Shown: positions 7,475 to 12,223 of the stretch, in pieces
Numbering within the stretch: the stretch's first letter is position 1
How the letters are laid out: each line of letters opens with the position of its first letter
Assembly (NCBI GenBank): GCA_958417695.1
Contig: CATZDQ010000027.1
Coordinates: 1-12,223, forward strand
DNA from: an uncultured Clostridiaceae bacterium
GTDB lineage: Bacteria > Bacillota > Clostridia > TANB77 > CAG-508
Reading direction: 5' to 3'
DNA length: 12,223 nt
The notes under the pieces: model-generated
Database searches by the model: none
Seen by the model: the letters and a program-made list of their open reading frames with translations, nothing else
Told to the model about the DNA's origin: nothing
Program-made: the position numbers and the translations under genes

Positions 7475-9064
7475 ATGAGAGGACGCAAATTAAACACAGC
7501 AGGCAAAGTGGTTGCTGGCATTTTATTGGCATTGATTTTATTTATCATTGCTGGTACAGCATATGTTGTAATCAGTAAAGTAAAAGACCAGCAGGTGGGT
7601 AAAGATAAAAATGAGACCAAAAAAGAAGTCGTAAAAGAAGAAACGATGACGACAGAATCTGTAGCACAGAATTCTGCTACAAAGCCGGAAGAAAAAAACG
7701 ATACTATACGGATTACCATTGATGAATGGATTGGCTGGAAGAGCTTGTTAGATGCCAATGGCGGTTTAACAACAAAGCCGGATTCTATTAATGCCAAAAA
7801 TGGTATTAAAGTAGAATATGTAATATCTAATGATGCTACAGCAAGCTCCAACATGTTGATTAAAGGAGAAACGGCAGCAGCAGGATATACGGTTAACCGG
7901 TATGCTTTTTTAAACCAGAAGTTTAAGCAGTCCAATGTTCCTGTAAAGATGGTATACATTACGAACTTTAGTAATGGAGGGGATGGTATTATCTCCAAAT
8001 CTTCAATTACGAGTATCGAATCTTTAGTAGGCAATAAAATTGCTATTCCTCAGTTCTCAGAAGCTCAAACCTTGGTAGAATGGCTGATTGAAGCAAGTGA
8101 TTTGACAGAAGAACAAAAAAAGACAATTAGAAGTAACTACATTTTAGTAGAGACACCAGATGATGCTGCAAGAGTGTTTTTCTCAGGAGAAGCAGATGCA
8201 GCAGCAACTTGGGAACCTTTCTTAACCCAGGCACAAAATACAGCAGGCGCTAGAGTACTCTTTAGTACGAAAGAAGCAACAAACTTGATTTTGGATGGGT
8301 TGGTATTTAGAGAAGATTTATTAAAAGAAAACAAAGCACAAATTTCTAAATTGATTGATGGAGCCTTAGAGGCAGCAGATAAATATATGACTGACTTTAA
8401 AGCCATTAGAGAAATGCCTTTATTTGCAGAAGAAACAGAAGAAAGCATTATTTCTATGGCAAATGGCGCTAAATTAACCAGTTGGAAACAAAATATGTCA
8501 TTATTAACAGATGAAGCAATTACCATGTTCTCAGATATGAGTAGTATTTGGCTTTCTATTGGTGAAAAGGCAAACCCAAATGATGCACAAACGGCTTTTG
8601 ATACTTCTTGTATAGAAGCATTAAAAGAAAAGTATGAAGAAGTAGCAGCAGAAGAGGTAGTTGTTTTCACGGAGGATGAAAAGAAAGTCGCACAGGAAAA
8701 GCCTAATACAGAGGCATTACTTTCTAAATCTCTAACTGTTAATTTCGGAGGAGATTCTGCGGTTATACAAGCAGACAGTTATAAGCCATTAAATGAGTTT
8801 GCACAGATTGCAAAGAATTTAAATGGTATTTATATTCAGATTGAAGGTAATACAGCTGATGTAGGTGGTGGACCTGAAAGTGGCAAGAATCTTTCTTATG
8901 AAAGAGCCAAAGCAATTGCACTTTATTTAGAGGCGCAGGGAATTGATGAAAATCGCTTCATCATTATTGGAAACGGAGCAAGTAACCCTGTAGCATCCAA
9001 CGACACAGAAGATGGACGCATCCAGAACCGCCGTACAGATATTTTCTTTAAGAGCGGACAGTAA
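7475..9064 (+). CDS. Membrane-anchored NitT/TauT-type solute-binding protein fused to OmpA-like domain
   Basis: 529 aa. A basic N-terminus leads into one hydrophobic helix (about 13-34) without a lipobox cysteine, so it is probably a signal anchor and not a lipoprotein. A charged linker (35-77) follows. Residues about 78-390 form a periplasmic-binding-protein type 2 domain of the NMT1/SsuA/TauA kind, with DGIISKSSITSIESLVGNKI (170-189) and the GEADAAATWEP (238-248) hinge motif. Residues about 410-527 are an OmpA-like domain, with IEGNTAD (456-462), LSYERAKAI (473-481) and NRR (518-520). D462 and R477 are 15 residues apart, as are the two diaminopimelate-binding residues of Acinetobacter OmpA, so peptidoglycan binding is likely retained. 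The protein should sit on the outer face of the membrane and feed the permease encoded next. The substrate is unknown; the family handles nitrate, sulfonates, thiamine precursors and others. AAAGGAGA lies about 8 nt upstream of the ATG. Confidence 0.9.
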   Translation: MRGRKLNTAGKVVAGILLALILFIIAGTAYVVISKVKDQQVGKDKNETKKEVVKEETMTTESVAQNSATKPEEKNDTIRITIDEWIGWKSLLDANGGLTTKPDSINAKNGIKVEYVISNDATASSNMLIKGETAAAGYTVNRYAFLNQKFKQSNVPVKMVYITNFSNGGDGIISKSSITSIESLVGNKIAIPQFSEAQTLVEWLIEASDLTEEQKKTIRSNYILVETPDDAARVFFSGEADAAATWEPFLTQAQNTAGARVLFSTKEATNLILDGLVFREDLLKENKAQISKLIDGALEAADKYMTDFKAIREMPLFAEETEESIISMANGAKLTSWKQNMSLLTDEAITMFSDMSSIWLSIGEKANPNDAQTAFDTSCIEALKEKYEEVAAEEVVVFTEDEKKVAQEKPNTEALLSKSLTVNFGGDSAVIQADSYKPLNEFAQIAKNLNGIYIQIEGNTADVGGGPESGKNLSYERAKAIALYLEAQGIDENRFIIIGNGASNPVASNDTEDGRIQNRRTDIFFKSGQ

Positions 9065-9070
9065 AGAAAC

Positions 9071-9089
9071 TAGTTTTATAATAAAACTA
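9071..9089 (+). repeat. Perfect palindrome just after the SBP-OmpA gene
   Basis: TAGTTTTATAATAAAACTA is a perfect inverted repeat with 9-base arms around a single central A, beginning 6 nt after the stop codon. As RNA it could form an 8-bp stem with a three-base loop. As DNA it has the look of a dimeric regulator site. It has no T tract and so is not a terminator in itself. Confidence 0.6.
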
Positions 9090-9093
9090 AAAC

Positions 9094-9126
9094 AGGTGGT
9101 GGCTCTACAAAAGGAGCCACCATTTT
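9094..9126 (+). terminator. Intra-operon hairpin, possible weak terminator or attenuator
   Basis: TGGTGGCTC (9097-9105) pairs with GAGCCACCA (9114-9122) around an eight-base loop; A-U and G-U pairs extend the stem out to 9094 and 9125. Only four Ts (9123-9126) follow, then CAC. The stem is strong but the U tract is short, so partial termination or 3'-end protection of the binding-protein transcript is more likely than a full stop. It would let the receptor be made in excess over the permease and ATPase, as is common in ABC import operons. Confidence 0.6.
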
Positions 9127-9143
9127 CACTAAAGGAGTAGAAA

Positions 9144-9902
9144 ATGGAAAAATCAGTAAAACGGATAATTTCGGTTTTCGTGTTTATTGCACTATTGGTA
9201 TTATGGTATTTATTAAGTACCATAGTCAATAATTCTTTATTTATACCAACCCCTTTGGAAACTATCCAAATGTGGATAACTATGGCAAAGGGTGATTTGG
9301 TATGGCATATAGTGGCTTCTTTTAAAAGAATCACCATAGCTGTTTTTTTAGCAGGAGCTATTGCGATTCCGTTAGGTCTTATGATTGCAAAAGTGACAGC
9401 AATTAATTATGTATTGAATCCAATGATTAACTTTTTACGCTATATTCCCATTACAGCATTTTCTCCCTTATTAATGCTTTTCATAGGTATTGGAGAAGAT
9501 ATGAAGATTTTACTTATTTTTATTGCTGTTTTTTTACAATATCTTCCGATTGTAATTCATGAATTTGAAGATGTAGATAAGCGCGTTTTAGAAACGGCTA
9601 CTACTATGGGATTTAGTGATGTAAGAAGTATTTGGTATGTGGTAATTCCCTATACAACCCCAGAACTTTTAAGAAATTTTATTTCCCTATACGGTGTTGG
9701 TTGGACGTATGTAATCATAGCAGAAGTAACAAATGCTAATTGGGGACTGGGGCATTTAATGTATATAGGAAGTGCTAGAGGAAATACAAAAATGGTTTTT
9801 GCGGCATTAATTACTATTATTGCCATTAATATCTTGTTTGATAAAATAGGAAAATGGATAATTAAGAAAAAGTTTGCATGGAGGTATCGGGAAGATGAGT
9901 AA
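9144..9902 (+). CDS. ABC transporter permease, NitT/TauT (SsuC/TauC) type
   Basis: 252 aa integral membrane protein with about six hydrophobic helices: near 8-28, 66-86, 100-120, 121-140, 180-200 and 220-236. The BPD_transp_1 EAA loop, the site that docks the ATPase, is visible at about 142-170 with ETATTMGFSDVRSIWYVVIP at its centre; the conserved Gly and the I-P ending are present. PTPLETIQMW (36-45) matches the start of SsuC/TauC-type permeases. It forms the channel of the importer served by the upstream binding protein; two copies per complex are expected for this family. AAAGGAG (9131-9137) lies 6 nt before the ATG. Its last codons overlap the ATPase start by 8 nt (9895-9902), so the two are translationally coupled. 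The family call is firm; the substrate cannot be deduced. Confidence 0.93.
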   Translation: MEKSVKRIISVFVFIALLVLWYLLSTIVNNSLFIPTPLETIQMWITMAKGDLVWHIVASFKRITIAVFLAGAIAIPLGLMIAKVTAINYVLNPMINFLRYIPITAFSPLLMLFIGIGEDMKILLIFIAVFLQYLPIVIHEFEDVDKRVLETATTMGFSDVRSIWYVVIPYTTPELLRNFISLYGVGWTYVIIAEVTNANWGLGHLMYIGSARGNTKMVFAALITIIAINILFDKIGKWIIKKKFAWRYREDE

Positions 9903-10563
9903 ACTAACCTTAGAAGATTTAACTATCAGTTATGAACAACCGGATGGAACTTGCCAGACGATTTATCAGCATTTTTCAAAAGAATTTGCTCCTGGCATTT
10001 ACACACTTTTAGGAGAGTCTGGTTGTGGAAAGACCACTCTGATGCGGACAATTGCAGGGTTAAAAGAACATGAGACAGGACGTATTTTCTTAGATGAGCA
10101 AATTTTACAAAAAGCCAATCCAGATGTGTATATGCTTCACCAGCACTATGCAGATTTTCCTTGGTGTAGCGTGTATAAAAATGTTTTGATGGCATATAAA
10201 GCTAGAAAGATAACAATTACAAAAAAAGAAAAAGAAGAAGCAATGCAAATTTTGGCTATGTTAGGCTTAGAAGGACAAGCTAACAAAAAAGTAGGTGAAT
10301 TTAACAGCGAGATATCTGGTGGGCAAAGTCAAAGATTAAGCTTTGCAGTTGGGCTGGCCTTAAAGCCGAAGGTTTGGTTATTAGATGAACCGACATCCGC
10401 GTTAGACCATGAAAATATGAAAAACATAGCTAAAATCTTGAAAGCTTATCAGCAACAAAAACAGGCAATTGTTATTTCTATTACACATGATTTAAGTTTT
10501 GCAAAGGAATTGCAGTCAATAGAGATTTATTTAGACAAAGAGGCAGTCAGAATTGCCAAATAG
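9895..10563 (+). CDS. ABC transporter ATP-binding protein, NitT/TauT (SsuB/TauB) type
   Basis: 222 aa nucleotide-binding subunit, a compact domain with no added regulatory region. It shows Walker A GESGCGKT (40-47), Q-loop Q83 in LHQHYADFPW, the signature SGGQSQR (141-147), Walker B VWLLDEP (160-166) with catalytic E165, D-loop SALD (168-171) and H-loop H198. All ATPase residues are intact. The ATG at 9895 is preferred over an in-frame TTG at 9874 because GGAGGT (9880-9885) sits 9 nt before it, and because the protein then starts MSKLTLEDL, directly with the first strand. The start overlaps the permease gene, giving a fixed subunit ratio. The product drives import from the cytoplasmic side through two ATPase copies per transporter. 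It is the last gene of the unit; a strong terminator starts right after the stop. Confidence 0.94.
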   Translation: MSKLTLEDLTISYEQPDGTCQTIYQHFSKEFAPGIYTLLGESGCGKTTLMRTIAGLKEHETGRIFLDEQILQKANPDVYMLHQHYADFPWCSVYKNVLMAYKARKITITKKEKEEAMQILAMLGLEGQANKKVGEFNSEISGGQSQRLSFAVGLALKPKVWLLDEPTSALDHENMKNIAKILKAYQQQKQAIVISITHDLSFAKELQSIEIYLDKEAVRIAK

Positions 10564-10614
10564 AAAAAATAGAAAGTATGTGGTTTTATTTTCACACATA
10601 CTTTCTATTTTTTT
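10564..10614 (+). terminator. Rho-independent terminator of the ABC operon
   Basis: A 19-bp stem: the left arm runs 10564-10582 and ends AGAAAGTATGTG; the right arm runs 10595-10613 and starts CACATACTTTCT. The loop is 12 bases, and the right arm merges into a seven-T run (10608-10614). The A tract on the left means it could also stop transcription from the other side, although no gene on the - strand is seen. Confidence 0.93.
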
Positions 10615-10625
10615 CCTTTTGGGAC

Positions 10626-10653
10626 TTGCATTCTAAAAAAAATATGATATAAT
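10626..10653 (+). promoter_or_regulatory. Promoter of tig, consensus extended -10
   Basis: TATAAT at 10648-10653 is preceded by TG one base upstream (10645-10646), a perfect extended -10. TTGCAT at 10626-10631 is a partial -35 with a 16-bp spacer. The start of transcription would be near 10660, giving a leader of about 39 nt to the tig start codon. The position directly after the upstream terminator supports it. Confidence 0.82.
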
Positions 10654-10698
10654 AAACAAGCTAAATAGATTTTGGTAGCATGAAAGGATGAATTGAAA

Positions 10699-11982
10699 AT
10701 GAGTATGAAAGTAGAAAAAACGGACAAAAATAATGAATTAAAATTAAGTTTTGTCATCGAATCAGAAAAATTTGATGAAGCTATTAAAAAGGTATATGCT
10801 AAAAATGCAAAATACTTTAATATTCCTGGTTTTAGAAAAGGAAAAGCACCAATGAATATAGTTGAAAAACATTATGGTTCTGAAATCTTCTATGAGGATG
10901 CTTTTAATGAATTAGTTCCAGAAATCTTTGAACAAGAGTTAAAAGACAATAACATAGAAGCAGTTAGTAGACCAGATATAGATATTTCACAAATTGGAAA
11001 AGGTAAGGAATTAATTTTTACTGCAGTTATTCAAACAAGACCAGAAATCAAACTTGGAAAATATAAAGGTATAGAACTTAAAAAAGTAGAGTATACTGTA
11101 AAAGATGAAGACATTGAACATGAATTAGGACATATGCAAGAAAAAAATGCAAGATTGGTTAACGTAGAAGATAAGCCAGTAGAAAATGGCGATACAACTG
11201 TTATCGATTTTGAAGGTTTTGTAGATGGTGTTGCTTTTGAAGGTGGAAAAGCAGAAAATCATGAATTGGTGATTGGAAGCAATACCTTTATTCCAGGCTT
11301 TGAAGACCAAATCGTTGGTATGAAAATAGATGAGGAAAAAGATATTAAAGTAACCTTCCCAGAAGAATATTTCTCTAAAGACTTAGCAGGGAAAGAAGCT
11401 ACTTTTAAAGTAAAATTACATGAAATTAAGAAAAAAGAATTACCTGCTTTAGATGATGAATTTGCTAAAGATGTTAGTGAATTTGATACTTTAAAAGAAT
11501 TAAAGGCAAGTATTCAAGAAAAATTAGAACAAGAAAATACATCAAAAGCAAAATATGAGACAGAAGAAGCTGCTATTAAGAAAGTTTGCGAAGAAGTAGA
11601 AGTAGAAATCCCTTCTGGTATGATTGAGACAGAAACAGATAATATGGTAAAAGATATCGAACAAAGATTATCCTATCAAGGATTAGCCTTAACACAATAT
11701 CTTCAAATGATGAATAAAACAGAAGCGGATATGAGAAAAGAATTTGAAGAGCAAGCTACTAATTCTGTAAAGACTAGATTAGTTTTAGATGCCATTATTG
11801 CAGCCGAGAAAATAGAAGCATCTGAAGAAGATGTAAAAGAAAAAGTAGAAGAAATGGCTAAAAATTACGGTAGAGATGCAGAAGAATTATTGAAGAACGA
11901 AAATTTGAAAAATTATATAGCAGATGGTATTAAAACAGAAAAAGCAATTAGCTTTATTGTAGAAAATGCCAAAATAAAATAG
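10699..11982 (+). CDS. tig: Trigger factor (ribosome-associated chaperone, peptidyl-prolyl isomerase)
   Basis: Trigger factor binds ribosomal protein L23 at the exit tunnel and shields nascent chains. The 427 aa product has the three family domains. The N-terminal ribosome-binding domain carries the signature loop GFRKGKAP (44-51). An FKBP-type isomerase domain lies at about 150-245, with VIDFEGFVDG, the IGSNTFIPGFEDQIVGM segment and a TFPEEY strand. A long helical C-terminal chaperone domain runs to about 427, with many Glu and Lys. The ATG at 10699 is chosen over the in-frame TTG at 10693 because AAAGGA (10683-10688) is 10 nt from the ATG but only 4 nt from the TTG, and MSMKVEKTDK matches the usual trigger factor start. 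It has its own promoter and is followed by clpP, a gene order common in firmicutes. Confidence 0.97.
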   Translation: MSMKVEKTDKNNELKLSFVIESEKFDEAIKKVYAKNAKYFNIPGFRKGKAPMNIVEKHYGSEIFYEDAFNELVPEIFEQELKDNNIEAVSRPDIDISQIGKGKELIFTAVIQTRPEIKLGKYKGIELKKVEYTVKDEDIEHELGHMQEKNARLVNVEDKPVENGDTTVIDFEGFVDGVAFEGGKAENHELVIGSNTFIPGFEDQIVGMKIDEEKDIKVTFPEEYFSKDLAGKEATFKVKLHEIKKKELPALDDEFAKDVSEFDTLKELKASIQEKLEQENTSKAKYETEEAAIKKVCEEVEVEIPSGMIETETDNMVKDIEQRLSYQGLALTQYLQMMNKTEADMRKEFEEQATNSVKTRLVLDAIIAAEKIEASEEDVKEKVEEMAKNYGRDAEELLKNENLKNYIADGIKTEKAISFIVENAKIK

Positions 11983-11994
11983 AGTAATAAAGGG

Positions 11995-12051
11995 AAAAGT
12001 TAGGGGTGAACATTCATTTTAAAATAAGGAAGGATTTGCCACTAACTTTTT
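11995..12051 (+). terminator. Terminator-like inverted repeat between tig and clpP
   Basis: AAAAGTTAG (11995-12003) is exactly complementary to CTAACTTTT (12042-12050). After one mismatch, GG (12005-12006) can also pair with CC (12039-12040). The right arm ends in a five-T run (12047-12051). The enclosed loop is long (about 30 nt), so it would be a modest or partial terminator after tig. Confidence 0.5.
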
Positions 12052-12064
12052 ACGCTTTTATACA
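12036..12064 (+). promoter_or_regulatory. Candidate clpP promoter
   Basis: TTGCCA (12036-12041) matches the -35 consensus at five of six positions. TATACA (12059-12064) lies exactly 17 bp downstream as a four-of-six -10. Transcription would begin near 12071, leaving only about 16 nt before the start codon, just enough for the AGGAGG ribosome binding site. It overlaps the right arm of the tig-clpP inverted repeat. Confidence 0.45.
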
Positions 12065-12086
12065 TAAAAAAGAGGAGGATATACAA

Positions 12087-12223
12087 ATGTTAGAAAATAG
12101 TTTAGTTCCCTATGTTATTGAACAAACCGCTAAAGGAGAAAGGTCTTATGATATTTTCTCAAGATTATTAAAAGATAGAATTATATTTTTAGGAGAGGAT
12201 GTCAATCCTACTTCTGCAAGTTT
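12087..12223 (+). CDS. clpP: ATP-dependent Clp protease proteolytic subunit, 5' part
   Basis: Only the first 45 codons are in the window; the gene continues past the right edge. The product begins MLENSLVPYVIEQTAKGERS and goes on with the family hallmarks YDIFSRLLKDRIIFLGEDV. These match the N-terminal gate loop and first helix and strand of ClpP, the serine protease that forms the 14-subunit chamber working with ClpX or ClpC. The catalytic Ser, His and Asp lie further downstream and cannot be checked. AGGAGG (12073-12078) is 8 nt before the ATG. Its position behind tig is conserved in many firmicutes, where clpX and often lon follow. Confidence 0.96.
   Translation, partial: MLENSLVPYVIEQTAKGERSYDIFSRLLKDRIIFLGEDVNPTSAS

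Noticed and set aside
7414..8034. 206-codon open frame on the - strand
   Set aside because: It is antisense to the end of the PspA-like gene and the start of the SBP-OmpA gene, which have clear domains and RBSs. The product is a hydrophobic shadow without motifs.
8137..8670. 177-codon open frame on the - strand
   Set aside because: Antisense shadow of the solute-binding domain; Ser/Ala-rich with no recognisable family.
8927..9337. 136-codon open frame on the - strand spanning the SBP-permease gap
   Set aside because: Its coding strand is antisense to two well-supported genes and to the intergenic hairpin; no motif or RBS supports it.
9874..9894. TTG start giving the ABC ATPase seven extra residues
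   Set aside because: The RBS GGAGGT (9880-9885) lies downstream of this TTG and correctly before the ATG at 9895.

Overview
The window looks like chromosome of a low-G+C Gram-positive anaerobe of the Clostridia (a Lachnospiraceae-like organism is my best guess). The reasons are strong AT richness (about one third G+C by eye), AGA/TTA/AAA-rich codon use, strong AGGAGG-type ribosome binding sites in front of nearly every gene, a firmicute-style trigger factor-clpP pair, and no diderm outer-membrane genes. All genes lie on the + strand and coding density is high.

Region 1 (37-6002) is a five-gene run: dnaE (DNA polymerase III alpha subunit), a GNAT acetyltransferase, a Ppx/GppA-like phosphatase-fold protein, a Nudix hydrolase and a guanylate-kinase-like P-loop protein. 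Gaps are 3-24 nt, and the run ends in a strong intrinsic terminator at 5967-6002. Apart from dnaE these are accessory nucleotide- or phosphate-handling families.

Region 2 (6003-10614) is a self-contained five-gene unit, insulated by terminators on both sides and preceded by an AT-rich leader with nested dyads. It encodes a soluble coiled-coil protein of unknown function, a membrane-anchored PspA/IM30-like coiled-coil protein, and a membrane-anchored protein that fuses a NitT/TauT-type solute-binding domain to a C-terminal OmpA-like peptidoglycan-binding domain. The matching ABC permease and ATPase follow. Two dyads, one a hairpin resembling a weak terminator, separate the binding-protein gene from the permease gene. 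This is the most unusual part of the window: an ABC importer whose receptor appears tethered both to the membrane and to the cell wall, encoded with a possible membrane-stress protein.

Region 3 (10615-12223) is housekeeping protein quality control: tig (trigger factor) behind a near-consensus extended -10 promoter, then the first 45 codons of clpP, which runs off the window. The tig-clpP gap holds a terminator-like inverted repeat that overlaps a plausible clpP promoter.

No tRNA, rRNA, CRISPR array, insertion sequence or known riboswitch was recognised. No gene-free stretch exceeds 300 bases; the longest is 5933-6147.
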